From positions 222,003 through 286,002 of the forward strand of contig NZ_KB890756.1 in NCBI RefSeq assembly GCF_000373245.1: a stretch of 64,000 bases of DNA, in the 5' to 3' direction. The stretch is from Echinicola pacifica DSM 19836. GTDB taxonomy: Bacteria > Bacteroidota > Bacteroidia > Cytophagales > Cyclobacteriaceae. Numbering within the stretch: position 1 is the first letter of the stretch; every line of letters begins with the position of its first letter. Of this stretch, positions 35,683-45,301 are shown one piece after another. Made by a program: the position numbers and the translations under genes. Under the pieces are notes generated by a model, which saw only the letters and a list, made by a program, of their open reading frames with translations, searched no databases and had not been told where the DNA came from.

Positions 35683-38600
35683 TTATACATATTCGGCCAC
35701 CTCGGACTCGGTCTCAGACAGTTCTGTCTCCTCAATTTCAATGAGGACCTTCTTATCTTTGCCAAATCTGGCGAGTATTCTATCGAAAATATAATAGATC
35801 ACAGGCACCACGACCATGGTCAGGAACATGGAGGAGATCAATCCACCGATCAGTGCCCAGGCGAGGCCATTTTTCCATTCCGAGCCGGCACCTGAGGCCA
35901 TTGCGATCGGCAGCATCCCAAATACCATGGCCAGGGTGGTCATGAGGATAGGTCTAAACCTAATTTCTACCGCCTTGATCAGAGCTTTCTTCACTTCCAG
36001 GCCAGCGTCTTTCAGCTGATTGGTAAAGTCCACTAGCATAATGGCGTTCTTTGCGACAAGGCCCATCAGCATGATCAGCCCGAGGATACTGAATATACTC
36101 AGGGAGGAGCTGGATAAGGCTAGGGCCAATAAGGCTCCGATCACCGCCAATGGCAGGGAAAACATCACCACCAATGGATACACATAGTTATCATATAGTG
36201 CTACCATAATCAGGTAAATCAGTAAGATGGAGGCCAAAAGGGCGATCCCCAAACTTCCAAATCCTTCTTCCTGCATTTTCATATCTCCTTCATAAGAGAT
36301 ACTCACTTCATTAGGAATCGACATTGCGGCGATCGCCGCCTGAATCTCTGCCCCTACCGTACCGGTGGTCCTGCCTGACACCTGAGACTTTATGGTCACC
36401 GAGCCTATTCTATCCTGACGGTTTAGCTCACTCGGCCCCTCGGAAGGAATGGCCTGTGCAAACTGCTTCAGAAGGATCGTCTGTCCTCTATTATTGATAA
36501 AGGCAAGGTTCTCTATATCCGATACTGACTTACGATCAAACTCATCCATACGGATGTTGATATCATATTCGTAATCACCATCACGGTATTTGGTGTCGGT
36601 ATTACCATTGAAGGCGACCTGCATGGTGCCGCCGACCATGGCCATGTCTAAGCCTAGATCAGCCATCTTTGCACGATCTACCTCCACTCTGATCTCCGGA
36701 TTACCATCTTCCATGGTGGACTGTACCTTACGAGTCCCCGGGACATTGGCCACCTGGGCCATCACTCTTTCGGAGAAGGCCTTAAGCGTGTCCAGGTCAG
36801 GGCCGGAAAGCACCACCTGGATAGGCGCATCATTAGCAGTACCTGTAATACTGATCGGCACCGCGGTAAATTCCGCCCCGATGATATTCTCCTCCAGAGC
36901 GATTTCCATTTCCTTCGCCAGCTCTGGCGCAGAGATACTTCTCTTCTCCGCATCCACCATCTTCACGGTGATCTCAGCGGCATAGGGCGTGGCCTGACTG
37001 CCAGACATGCTACCAGTGGTCTGCCCAACGGTGGTAAATACACTCGTCACCAAGGGATTCTTTCGAATGAAATTCTCCGTCTCCCGAGTGGTGAAATTGG
37101 TCTCTTCTAAGGTCGATGACTTTGGCAGTTCCAGTCTCATAATAAACTCACCCTTATCCCCTTCACTCACAAACTCACTTCCTATAAAGCCATTACTCAC
37201 GAGCATAAAGGAGGAGATGAACATCAGCAAAGTCACCACCAGGGTTACAATCTTATGATTAAAGGCCCATTTTAATATCCCCGTCAGCCAAGCAATAAAT
37301 GAATCCAGCAGGCCTTCGAAGCCATTGACGATTCTCCCAAAAACACTGGTAGGATCCAGGTGCTCCAGCTTGGAAAAGCGAGAAGTCAAGAGAGGAATCA
37401 GGGTAAAGGCTACCAGTAAACTCATCATGGTGGCCACAGCCACGGTAATACTAAACTGGGTAAGGATCCCGGAAATCAAGCCTCCAGTCATAGACAGAGG
37501 CACGAATACCACCACAATCACGAGGGTGATGGAGGTCACGGTGCCGCCTATCTCACGAATCCCATCATAGGATGCTTGCACGGCCGTCTTGCCCTTCTCC
37601 ATATGTCGATAAATATTCTCTATCACCACAATGGCATCATCCACCAGGATCCCCACCACTAAGGATAGGGCCAGCAAACTCATCAGGTTAAGTGTAAAGC
37701 CCGCCAGATACATCACTGTAAATGTCGCGATGATCGAAGCAGGTACTGCAATCATCACAATGATCGCATTCCGGAAACTGTGCAAAAACAATAACATGAT
37801 GACCGCTACCAGCACCACCGCAATGATCAGGTCGTGAATCACCGCATTGGCGGCTTCCAGGGTAAATTCCGAGCTATCCTGAGAGATCTCAAAGCTCAGG
37901 TCATTGCTCTGATAGGTGGACTCCAAGGTCGCCAAAGCTGCATTTACGCGCTCCGCCACGTCCACCGCATTGGCATCTGATTGTTTTTGGATGCTGATCC
38001 CGATGGCCGTATTGCCATTGAGACGACTGAGGATTTCGGGATCCTTACTCGAATCGATCACCTCAGCCACATCCTTGATTTTGATGGGCGAGCCATCCGC
38101 ATAGCTCACTACCAGCTCCCCGATCTCGGCGACATTGGTGAATTTTCCCGCCAGACGGATTAGGATCTGCTCCTCATCACTTTTGATTTTGCCCGTAGGG
38201 AAATCTAAATTCGCTTGCGCAATAGCCTGATTCACCTGAAGGGGAGATACCCCATAAGTATTCAGTTTATTTAGGTCCAAATTGACCTTAATTTCTCTTT
38301 CGGATCCCCCTAGCAGGTTGACCTGAGCCACCCCATCGATCTGGGCGAGCATCGGCTGGATACGCTGGTCCATCAGGTCATAAAAAGCGGTGGCTGTAAG
38401 ATTGGAATAAGCTCCCATCTGCATGATAGGCATATCGTCCAAACTGAATTTGCCTAGGGAAGGTGGGTCCACATCTTCTGGCAAGTCGCCCATCACGGCA
38501 TCAATCTTCCGCTGAGCATCCTGCAATATGATATCCACATCCACATCATCATCCAACTCAATGGTGATAATGGAAAAACTCTCCAGCGAGGTGGCTTTCA

Positions 38601-38838
38601 TGACGTCTATCCCCTCCAGGGAGGCCAAGGCATCTTCCAGCTTTCTGGACACCGAGTTCTCCACCTCGGCAGGTGCAGCCCCCGGATAGAGGGTCGATAC
38701 CGTCACCACATTAGGGCTAAACTTCGGCAGCAATTCGTATGACATCTGGGTATAAGAAAATATCCCCAGCGTGGTCAGTATCGTAAATAGCACCACCACA
38801 ATGGTGGAGCGTTGTATAGAAACTTTAGTAATTTTCAT
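35683..38838 (-). CDS. RND efflux transporter permease (HAE1 type)
   Basis: Inner-membrane proton-driven efflux pump of 1051 residues, the normal AcrB/MexB size. The start MKITKVSIQRSTIVVVLFTI is typical, the TM4 acidic pair is in VVGILVDDAIVVIENIYRHM, and the C-terminal helix block GLVAKNAIMLVDFTNQ is conserved. It is the third gene of tolC-MFP-RND, 18 bp after the adaptor. Hydrophobic or amphiphilic compounds are the expected substrates. Confidence 0.95.
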   Translation of the reverse strand: MKITKVSIQRSTIVVVLFTILTTLGIFSYTQMSYELLPKFSPNVVTVSTLYPGAAPAEVENSVSRKLEDALASLEGIDVMKATSLESFSIITIELDDDVDVDIILQDAQRKIDAVMGDLPEDVDPPSLGKFSLDDMPIMQMGAYSNLTATAFYDLMDQRIQPMLAQIDGVAQVNLLGGSEREIKVNLDLNKLNTYGVSPLQVNQAIAQANLDFPTGKIKSDEEQILIRLAGKFTNVAEIGELVVSYADGSPIKIKDVAEVIDSSKDPEILSRLNGNTAIGISIQKQSDANAVDVAERVNAALATLESTYQSNDLSFEISQDSSEFTLEAANAVIHDLIIAVVLVAVIMLLFLHSFRNAIIVMIAVPASIIATFTVMYLAGFTLNLMSLLALSLVVGILVDDAIVVIENIYRHMEKGKTAVQASYDGIREIGGTVTSITLVIVVVFVPLSMTGGLISGILTQFSITVAVATMMSLLVAFTLIPLLTSRFSKLEHLDPTSVFGRIVNGFEGLLDSFIAWLTGILKWAFNHKIVTLVVTLLMFISSFMLVSNGFIGSEFVSEGDKGEFIMRLELPKSSTLEETNFTTRETENFIRKNPLVTSVFTTVGQTTGSMSGSQATPYAAEITVKMVDAEKRSISAPELAKEMEIALEENIIGAEFTAVPISITGTANDAPIQVVLSGPDLDTLKAFSERVMAQVANVPGTRKVQSTMEDGNPEIRVEVDRAKMADLGLDMAMVGGTMQVAFNGNTDTKYRDGDYEYDINIRMDEFDRKSVSDIENLAFINNRGQTILLKQFAQAIPSEGPSELNRQDRIGSVTIKSQVSGRTTGTVGAEIQAAIAAMSIPNEVSISYEGDMKMQEEGFGSLGIALLASILLIYLIMVALYDNYVYPLVVMFSLPLAVIGALLALALSSSSLSIFSILGLIMLMGLVAKNAIMLVDFTNQLKDAGLEVKKALIKAVEIRFRPILMTTLAMVFGMLPIAMASGAGSEWKNGLAWALIGGLISSMFLTMVVVPVIYYIFDRILARFGKDKKVLIEIEETELSETESEVAEYV

Positions 38839-38856
38839 AATCGTGGGTTTTGATGA

Positions 38857-39903
38857 TTATAGCTCAGTCACTGCTGTGCCATCCTTCAGATTGATCAGAC
38901 CAGAGGTCACGAGCTTCTCTCCTTCATTCAGCCCATCGAGCAGCACCAGTTTGTTTTCTCCTACCTGAGCCAGCTTCACTTTCTTCAAGACCACTTTTCC
39001 ATTTTCGATCACAAATACCTCAGGGTTTTTCACTCCGTTCACCAGCGCTCTTCTATCGATAAGGATAGCTTCCTCCGCGGGATAATCGAATGAGGCATAA
39101 GCAAACATCCCTGGCTTGATCTGATCGGTATTCTCCTCTAAGGTCAGTTCCACTTCATAGCGCAAAGAAGCATCACCCTTATTGCTGGTAAAGCTTACTT
39201 TGCCGGTAAAGTCTCTTTCTGGCAATACGCCTACCTTCACTTTCACCTCATCGCCTACCGCGATGCGGGCGATCTCAAGTTCGGAGACATTTACCACCAA
39301 CTTCATAGGCTGTACATTCACGATCTCGACCACATCCATGCCCGGGCTCATGAGCGTTCCTATTTCGATGAAGTCATCGTTTATATATCCGGAGATGGGG
39401 GCGGTGATCCTGGTATTTGCCAGTCTTTTTTTGATCATCTTCACATCCGACTGGGACATTTTAGCAGCATTGCTGATCTCTTCCAGCTGCTTCTCAGTGA
39501 TCGCCTCGGTACCAGCCAGATTTTCATAACGGCCCAGGTCCTTCGTTGCTTGAGAAAGCTTCACCTCGGCTATGGTCAATTCAGACTGAAGCAATTCGTC
39601 ATCTAATAAGGCGATAAGGTCTCCCTTACGGACATAATCCCCCTTTTCCTTATAAATCTTCAGCACCTTGCCGCTGGCCTCAGACTTCAGCGTAAGCTCC
39701 TGACTAGGCTCAAAAGTCCCATTGCTGGTAAAGGATATCTTATGCGGTTTCTTCTGAATCACTTCAGACCTTACAGGAATGGCCTCACTGGTTTTCATGG
39801 CTTCCTCAGCTTTTACTTCCATCTCCTGCTTATTCTTATATAAGGTAAAAGCTATTGCTGCTGCAATGGCGATTAGGACTAAGGGTGTGATAATTTTTTT
39901 CAT
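38857..39903 (-). CDS. RND efflux periplasmic adaptor (MFP) subunit
   Basis: Membrane-fusion protein of 348 residues linking pump and outer-membrane channel. An N-terminal membrane anchor (IITPLVLIAIAAAIAFTLY) is followed by the split lipoyl-like domain (LKSEASGKVLKIYKEKGDYV and ITAPISGYINDDFIEIGTLM) around a coiled coil. It lies between the outer-membrane factor and permease genes, with gaps of 46 and 18 bp. Confidence 0.94.
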   Translation of the reverse strand: MKKIITPLVLIAIAAAIAFTLYKNKQEMEVKAEEAMKTSEAIPVRSEVIQKKPHKISFTSNGTFEPSQELTLKSEASGKVLKIYKEKGDYVRKGDLIALLDDELLQSELTIAEVKLSQATKDLGRYENLAGTEAITEKQLEEISNAAKMSQSDVKMIKKRLANTRITAPISGYINDDFIEIGTLMSPGMDVVEIVNVQPMKLVVNVSELEIARIAVGDEVKVKVGVLPERDFTGKVSFTSNKGDASLRYEVELTLEENTDQIKPGMFAYASFDYPAEEAILIDRRALVNGVKNPEVFVIENGKVVLKKVKLAQVGENKLVLLDGLNEGEKLVTSGLINLKDGTAVTEL

Positions 39904-39949
39904 AGCTCCTGATATTTATTTTAGGGATTTCTCCCAAAGTATTTTTATG

Positions 39950-41320
39950 TTAGTTGGTAAGTATTTTTTCGATTTGACCCTGGGACTTGTATAGGTCTGC
40001 CTCGGCGGTCTTCACGGCTATCACCTGTCTGAAATAGCTGGACCGAGCCTGTCTCAGCGAGGTCTCCGAATCCAGCAGATCCGTCAATGGTGATAAGCCC
40101 TCCCGATATAGCTGGCCGGTCTGCTTAAAGACATCCTCCGCCAGGTCCAAATTGGATTCCTGAGCCTGCAAACTTCGGATGCTATTCCGCAGTTTCTTCT
40201 GAGCATTGAGGAATTCAGCATGGGCATTCTGCTCTGCCATATAATGATCATAGCCGATCTTCTCAGACTCTATCCTGGCCTGAGCCACTCTATTTCTCTT
40301 CTGGAACCCATCAAAAATCGGAATGGAAAGTTTCAGCCCTATCAAGGAACCCCGGTACCACTCATGGCCAGTGGAGATAAAGTCAAACTCATTTGAAAAC
40401 GCATTATAGTTTACATCTGCGAAAGCGGACAATGTAGGGTAATAACCCGATTTGATATTCTTGATATTAAGGCCATTCAGCTCCTGCTTCTTGTCCAGCA
40501 CCTGCAGATCATATCGCTGGCTGATATCATCATCCAACTGCAATGCCTGTAAGGGCAAAGACTTGTTTTCGAAATCATAAGGGGCAAGTCCTACCTGCAG
40601 CTGGACTGGAAGGCCCATTACTAACTTGAGGTAATTGGTGCGCTGCTCAATGATGATCTCCATATTGTCCATCTCGGTCTCCAGCGTGGTAAGGTTCACC
40701 TTCACACGGTTATAATCCACTTTTCGGGCAAGGTCATTTTCGTACTGTGACTTGATGATGCTCTCCAGCCTTTTTAGCTGATCGTGGTTGGCCTTTAGGT
40801 TGTCCATCTGCAGCTGCGTGGATAATACCGAATAATAATTCAAAGCCACATCATATATGATATCCTCCTCAGTCATCTGGGTCAGCAGACGATAAAACTC
40901 CTCCGAAGTCCTTGAGGCTTTCAGCCCCACTAAGTAGGATTGGCTAAAAATCAACTGGCTGACCTGCACCCCTGCCTTGAGGCTCTGAGGTACGCCAAAT
41001 GAAATCACATCTATGCCATTAGGATCCGAGTCGGGATTGAGAAATCCCCCCGGAACAGCCTGCGGATAGACATCCAAAAAGTTATTATAATTCCCATAGG
41101 CATCCACCTGCGGCAATCCCGTACCTGTAATCTCCTTACGCTGGTATGCGGCGGCATCCTCATCGAGGCGCGCTTTCTTAATTTCCGTATTGTGCTTTAG
41201 GCCCAGCTCTATGCATCGCTGTAAGGTCAACACTTCTCCGTCGGTAATGGTCTCTTGCGCATGGAGATGACTCACCCCAAGGAACATCGCAAATAACCCG
41301 ATCCAAACTTGTTTCTTCAT
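39950..41320 (-). CDS. TolC family outer-membrane efflux protein
   Basis: Outer-membrane channel of 456 residues. A signal peptide ending LHAQ is followed by the two OEP repeats of long helices, the second ending SPLTDLLDSETSLRQARSSY. As first gene of the efflux operon it is preceded by an inverted repeat (41355-41378) that also occurs before the regulator gene. Confidence 0.93.
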   Translation of the reverse strand: MKKQVWIGLFAMFLGVSHLHAQETITDGEVLTLQRCIELGLKHNTEIKKARLDEDAAAYQRKEITGTGLPQVDAYGNYNNFLDVYPQAVPGGFLNPDSDPNGIDVISFGVPQSLKAGVQVSQLIFSQSYLVGLKASRTSEEFYRLLTQMTEEDIIYDVALNYYSVLSTQLQMDNLKANHDQLKRLESIIKSQYENDLARKVDYNRVKVNLTTLETEMDNMEIIIEQRTNYLKLVMGLPVQLQVGLAPYDFENKSLPLQALQLDDDISQRYDLQVLDKKQELNGLNIKNIKSGYYPTLSAFADVNYNAFSNEFDFISTGHEWYRGSLIGLKLSIPIFDGFQKRNRVAQARIESEKIGYDHYMAEQNAHAEFLNAQKKLRNSIRSLQAQESNLDLAEDVFKQTGQLYREGLSPLTDLLDSETSLRQARSSYFRQVIAVKTAEADLYKSQGQIEKILTN

Positions 41321-41345
41321 TTTATTATTATATAGTTATTTCCTT

Positions 41346-41353
41346 ATAAATTA
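41346..41353 (-). promoter_or_regulatory. Possible -7 box of the efflux operon
   Basis: Minus-strand TAATTTAT differs at one position from the Bacteroidota consensus TAnnTTTG and lies directly downstream of the operator-like repeat, about 26 bp before tolC. Confidence 0.35.
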
Positions 41354-41354
41354 C

Positions 41355-41378
41355 TTAGTTCAGAATTTAAAGAACCAT
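41355..41378. promoter_or_regulatory. Operator-like inverted repeat upstream of tolC
   Basis: TTAGTTC (41355-41361), a 10-bp spacer and GAACCAT (41372-41378). The same half-sites with the same spacer precede the regulator gene at 41912-41935, which suggests one protein, the GbsR/MarR-like product between them, binds both. Confidence 0.6.
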
Positions 41379-41395
41379 TTATACAAAAAAATATA

Positions 41396-41857
41396 TCAGC
41401 TATTTTGCTGATCATATTTTTCGATAAGTTTTGGCATTTCAATTCTCATAAATTCAATGAAGCTCTGAAACTCAAAGATGCAATTGTTAAAATCCCTATT
41501 TTGGCTGGAACGAGCGGCCAAAACGTCCTTCAACAGGACATTGATCCTGAAGATGCCTTCGAGATCTTCCTGCATATCGAGCCTCCAGCTCCTTACTCTA
41601 AGCCTGAAATAGCGCTTTCGCTCTCCAGGTTTTGTGGTATATTCGACCTTGTTTTGGGTTTGAAGCAGGGTAAGCGCATTGCTGACCGCACTTTTGCTCA
41701 CAGAAAGATAGTCCTGAATCTCATCAAAAGTCGCTTCCGCTTTTTCCAGCACCAATAACAACCCCATAATTCTTCCCAAAATCGGCTGATTCCCTTTTCG
41801 CTCGAAAAAGACCCCGATTCGTTCTATAATCTCCTGTTGTTCAGATGTTAACTTCAT
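41396..41857 (-). CDS. GbsR/MarR family transcriptional regulator
   Basis: Winged-helix DNA-binding protein of 153 residues. The HTH is visible as TFDEIQDYLSVSKSAVSNAL and the wing as KVEYTTKPGERKRYFRLR; the N-terminal ERIGVFFERKGNQPILGRIM is characteristic of the GbsR group. It lies 75 bp upstream of tolC in the same direction and most likely represses the efflux operon and itself, given the shared inverted repeats. Confidence 0.9.
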   Translation of the reverse strand: MKLTSEQQEIIERIGVFFERKGNQPILGRIMGLLLVLEKAEATFDEIQDYLSVSKSAVSNALTLLQTQNKVEYTTKPGERKRYFRLRVRSWRLDMQEDLEGIFRINVLLKDVLAARSSQNRDFNNCIFEFQSFIEFMRIEMPKLIEKYDQQNS

Positions 41858-41891
41858 ATTTCCTCCTCTTGTCTGTGAAGACCTAACGATG

Positions 41892-41899
41892 CAAAGATA
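41892..41899 (-). promoter_or_regulatory. -7 promoter box of the regulator gene
   Basis: Minus-strand TATCTTTG fits the Bacteroidota -7 consensus TAnnTTTG exactly, 35 bp upstream of the start codon. The operator-like repeats sit just upstream, where they would cover the -33 region. Confidence 0.65.
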
Positions 41900-41911
41900 C
41901 GAAAGGTTTTG

Positions 41912-41941
41912 TTAGTTCATAAAAAAGAGAACTAAAAGTTC
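41912..41941. promoter_or_regulatory. Operator-like repeats upstream of the GbsR-type regulator
   Basis: Perfect inverted repeat TTAGTTC (41912-41918), 10 bp, GAACTAA (41929-41935), overlapping a second palindrome GAACT-AAA-AGTTC (41929-41941). The first is repeated upstream of tolC. Confidence 0.65.
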
Positions 41942-42544
41942 TCAGTATTTGCAAAATAGTGAAAATAAAATTTCCGTGAACAAAATCACTGCGCTAATTA
42001 TCTCTAAAATTTGACCCTAAAACTGATATACACTTCTACCAAAACCCTATATCTCCTTACCATCCACCTTTTCTTCCAAAAAACGCTCTACAATGGAGAA
42101 CAAATAATAAACCCATCTTCCCAGTGGCTGGTCAAAAGTATGATATTTTGTCTTTAACAATGAATCTGATGGATAGAGTTGATCACCAATATTAACTAAT
42201 ACCCTTCAAAAGCATGCTCCATAGAGAATACTTTTCAGCAAAGCCCCGCAGCCTATCTCCGGAGCATGAAGGTGGCCTATAAAGAGTAGGACTTAAAGAT
42301 ATGCATAGTAGTAAAAAGTAATCGTCGCAAAATCTTTCAGTCAAAAAAAGTACTCCCTATTAACTGATTTTCTCCTCTTATAAATTAATGCTCGCAAGTA
42401 GCTGGTGGATATTTTTATTCCAAAACCTCAGTTAAGTACCAAGAGTGAATCAACAGCCACCATGCGTAATTCTCATTCTAATAGAAAAAGCCGGCAAGGC
42501 TATTCCTTTCCGGCTTTCTGGATAGCAGTTTACGCTATGGGATA
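41942..42544. other. Intergenic region without visible gene
   Basis: About 600 bp, AT-rich, between the regulator promoter and the 58-residue gene. Apart from the terminator at 42487-42517 I see no gene, RNA or clear repeat. Confidence 0.4.
42487..42517 (-). terminator. Terminator of the 58-residue gene
   Basis: Stem AAAGCCGG / CCGGCTTT extended by AAGG / CCTT inside, loop CTATT, preceded by an A run that becomes the U tract on the minus strand. Confidence 0.75.
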
Positions 42545-42721
42545 TCAGCTTCCGCAGCCCACACAATCAAAATGACTATCTGAAGGCTTGGTGCCATTCA
42601 GCTGCATCTCCAAATTATGAATCTGGTCACGGATTTCCATATCATTAAACATATCCCCGGTTAGGGAGCCCTTCAATTCTTCAATTTTGTTACTCAGTGC
42701 TTGTTGTTGTTCTGCTGTCAT
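42545..42721 (-). CDS. Small protein with C-terminal CVGCGS motif
   Basis: A 58-residue protein starting MTAEQQQALSNKIEELKGSL, a likely helix or coiled coil, and ending SDSHFDCVGCGS at its last residue. The start, stop and following terminator make a proper gene although it is below the usual size cutoff. The terminal Cys pair could bind a metal or form a redox disulfide. I do not recognise the function. It is a single gene, minus strand, 260 bp from the divergent amidohydrolase. Confidence 0.75.
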   Translation of the reverse strand: MTAEQQQALSNKIEELKGSLTGDMFNDMEIRDQIHNLEMQLNGTKPSDSHFDCVGCGS

Positions 42722-42981
42722 GGCGTTAAAATTTTCTTGGTTTAAAAAAGCAAAATTGTCAGAGAATAAGTTCGCCCAAATTCTTCAATTTTCAAACTCT
42801 CCCGCTAAGTAATTGAATCTTAGTCAGGAAACTTCTTTGAAATCAAGCAAGGGCTCTTGCAGCATGAATATAAGCATAGAGAGCTTGTCCTTGGTAAAAT
42901 AAAACAGTAAATTAATCATTTACATCACTAGTCCCAAGTAAAGAAAGAGGGCAAGCAAGGGGAATAAGAATCGATAAGGAT

Positions 42982-44121
42982 ATGAAGAAAGCACATTTCA
43001 CCTCCATTCAGCAACTCAGGCATAGGCTACATCGGGAGCCTGAGCTATCGGGAGAAGAAAAATCTACCGCCAGGACCATTGCCGATTTTTTTGGAGGTCT
43101 CAGCCATTTCAAGGTCCTTAAATCCCTCGGCGGGCATGGCTTGGCCTTGATCCATGAGTCTTCCACTGCGGGCCCCACCAGCATGGTACGCTGTGAGCTG
43201 GATGGGCTGCCCATAGCCGAAACGGGTAGCCCGAGTTATAGCAGCCAACACCCTGGCCAGTCCCATAGCTGTGGGCATGATGGACATATGGCGATCGTCG
43301 CTGGCTTAGGCTTACAGCTTCAGGACTCCCCCATCCAAAAAGGCAGGGTGGTCCTACTTTACCAGGCTGCTGAAGAAACGGGAGAAGGAGCTGAAAAAAT
43401 AATTAATGACCCAAAGTACTCAAAGATTAAATCCGACTACGCCTTTGCCTTACACAATCTTCCGGGCTATGAGCGCTCCCAAATCATCCTGAAAAAGGGA
43501 ACATTTGCGGCCGCATCCAAGGGGATCATCATTGGTCTATCTGGAAAAACCAGCCATGCTGCGCATCCGGAGGAAGGGATCAGTCCCAGCATCACCTTGG
43601 CGAAACTTATGGTCGGCATGGAGGCCATTCCCAAATCGCTGGAGGAATTTTCTATGATTACCGTCGTACATGCCTGGATGGGCGAAAGGTCCTTTGGCAC
43701 CAGCCCAGGGGAGGCCAGGCTATTGGCAACGCTGAGGGCTTATGATAATCCCAGCATCCAGCGCCTGAGCCACTATATAGAGAAATTAGTGGAGCTGCTC
43801 GCCAAGGAGGCTGGATTGAGCTATACCATCGACTATACCGAGGAGTTTGAGGCCACCAGCAACGAGCCCGAGGCATGGCAAATAGTCAATGAGGCCGCCA
43901 AAAGCTTGAAGTTAAAAACCTCGCATATCAGGAATCCTTTTAGATGGTCTGAGGACTTTGGGAGGTTTTCTGCCGGGACCAAAACCATGATGTTTGGCCT
44001 TGGCGCAGGCAAAAAACAAGCTCCTCTGCATCATGGAGACTACGACTTCCCAGATGAAATCATGAAAACAGGGGTGGATTTATTTGAAAAAACAATCCGC
44101 AGCCTCCACGGAGGATCCTAA
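42982..44121 (+). CDS. M20 family amidohydrolase / peptidase
   Basis: Metal-dependent deacylase of 379 residues, of the amidohydrolase group that contains N-acyl-amino-acid hydrolases and IAA-amino-acid hydrolases. Metal residues are visible in SHSCGHDGH (C97, H99) and in AAEETGEGAEKI (E131, E132), and later HHGDYDFPD near the C-terminus. There is no signal peptide, so it acts in the cytoplasm. The downstream alanine racemase starts 25 bp after its stop codon, so both may serve amino-acid or peptidoglycan fragment use. Confidence 0.9.
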   Translation: MKKAHFTSIQQLRHRLHREPELSGEEKSTARTIADFFGGLSHFKVLKSLGGHGLALIHESSTAGPTSMVRCELDGLPIAETGSPSYSSQHPGQSHSCGHDGHMAIVAGLGLQLQDSPIQKGRVVLLYQAAEETGEGAEKIINDPKYSKIKSDYAFALHNLPGYERSQIILKKGTFAAASKGIIIGLSGKTSHAAHPEEGISPSITLAKLMVGMEAIPKSLEEFSMITVVHAWMGERSFGTSPGEARLLATLRAYDNPSIQRLSHYIEKLVELLAKEAGLSYTIDYTEEFEATSNEPEAWQIVNEAAKSLKLKTSHIRNPFRWSEDFGRFSAGTKTMMFGLGAGKKQAPLHHGDYDFPDEIMKTGVDLFEKTIRSLHGGS

Positions 44122-44146
44122 TTACCGCTTAGAGAATAAGTACCTT

Positions 44147-45301
44147 ATGACACATACCTCAAGGCTAGAAATTAGCCGCTCAGCTTACCGAAAGAATATC
44201 CGATTTATCAGAAACCAAATAGGCAGCAGCCCTATCATCAGTGCCGTCATCAAGGGCAATGCCTATGGTCATGGCATCGAGAATATCGTCCCCATAGCCG
44301 AGGAAGCGGGCATCCGCCATTTTAGCGCCTTCAGCACCGATGAGGCTAGAAGGGTAAAAAACAGCTCGCGCAAAGGGAGTCAAATTATGATCATGGGAAT
44401 GCTCCACACCGAGGACTTGCCATGGATTATAGAGAATGAAATTAGCTTTTATTGCTTTGAATTTGACCGACTAAAGCAGGCGATCCAGCAGGCTAAGGTG
44501 ATGAATAAGGTGGCCAGGATTCATATCGAGGTGGAGACGGGATTTCACCGCACAGGCTTCGAATGGCAGGAAAAGGAGGCTCTAGCCAAACTCCTCCTTA
44601 ATAATGCCGAGCATATCCAGCTCTCAGGCCTTTGTACGCATTTTGCAGGAGCGGAGAGCATCGCGAATTACCTACGGGTAAAGAAACAAATCGAGCAATA
44701 CCATACATTCAAAAATTGGTTTGTGGAGAATGAGATAAACTTCGCCAGCTATCACACCGCCTGCTCGGCAGCCTCCTTAAGCTTCCCCGAGACCATCATG
44801 GATATGGTCCGCATAGGGATCGTGCAATACGGGTTTTGGCCGAGTCAGGAGACCTATATGAGCAAGTTTCCTGAGCTAGCAGCTGGCAAGAAAAACCCAC
44901 TTAAGCGGCTAATAAGTTGGAAAAGCAGCATTATGAGTATCAAGGAAGTTGCCATGGGGCAGTTTGTTGGCTATGGCACCACCTATATGGCTCCTCGAAA
45001 AATGAAAATAGCCCTCGTTCCCATTGGCTATTGCCATGGCTTCTCCAGAATGCTGAGCAACCTGGGCAGAGTACTGATCAATGGCAAAAGGGTGCCGGTG
45101 GTCGGAAATGTAACCATGAACTCCATATCCATCGATGTCACCGATCTGAAGGGCGTCCAAAAGGGAGATGAAGTGGTAATTATTGGCAAACAGAAATCGA
45201 ATGAAATCACCGTGGCTTCCTTCAGCGAAACTACCCAACAGGTGAACTACGAACTCCTCACCCGCCTCCCCTCAGACATCCCTAGACAAATCGTTTACTA
45301 A
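44147..45301 (+). CDS. Alanine racemase family protein
   Basis: PLP-dependent racemase of 384 residues from the ATG at 44147; the frame is open from 44084, but that start would overlap the amidohydrolase and adds atypical residues. The PLP lysine is K36 in SAVIKGNAYGHGI, where standard enzymes have KADAYGHG. The catalytic Tyr region is FVGYGTTYM with the C-terminal beta domain GRVLINGKRVPVVGNVTMNS. It may be a second racemase devoted to the amidohydrolase operon rather than the cell-wall enzyme; this is inference. Confidence 0.88.
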   Translation: MTHTSRLEISRSAYRKNIRFIRNQIGSSPIISAVIKGNAYGHGIENIVPIAEEAGIRHFSAFSTDEARRVKNSSRKGSQIMIMGMLHTEDLPWIIENEISFYCFEFDRLKQAIQQAKVMNKVARIHIEVETGFHRTGFEWQEKEALAKLLLNNAEHIQLSGLCTHFAGAESIANYLRVKKQIEQYHTFKNWFVENEINFASYHTACSAASLSFPETIMDMVRIGIVQYGFWPSQETYMSKFPELAAGKKNPLKRLISWKSSIMSIKEVAMGQFVGYGTTYMAPRKMKIALVPIGYCHGFSRMLSNLGRVLINGKRVPVVGNVTMNSISIDVTDLKGVQKGDEVVIIGKQKSNEITVASFSETTQQVNYELLTRLPSDIPRQIVY

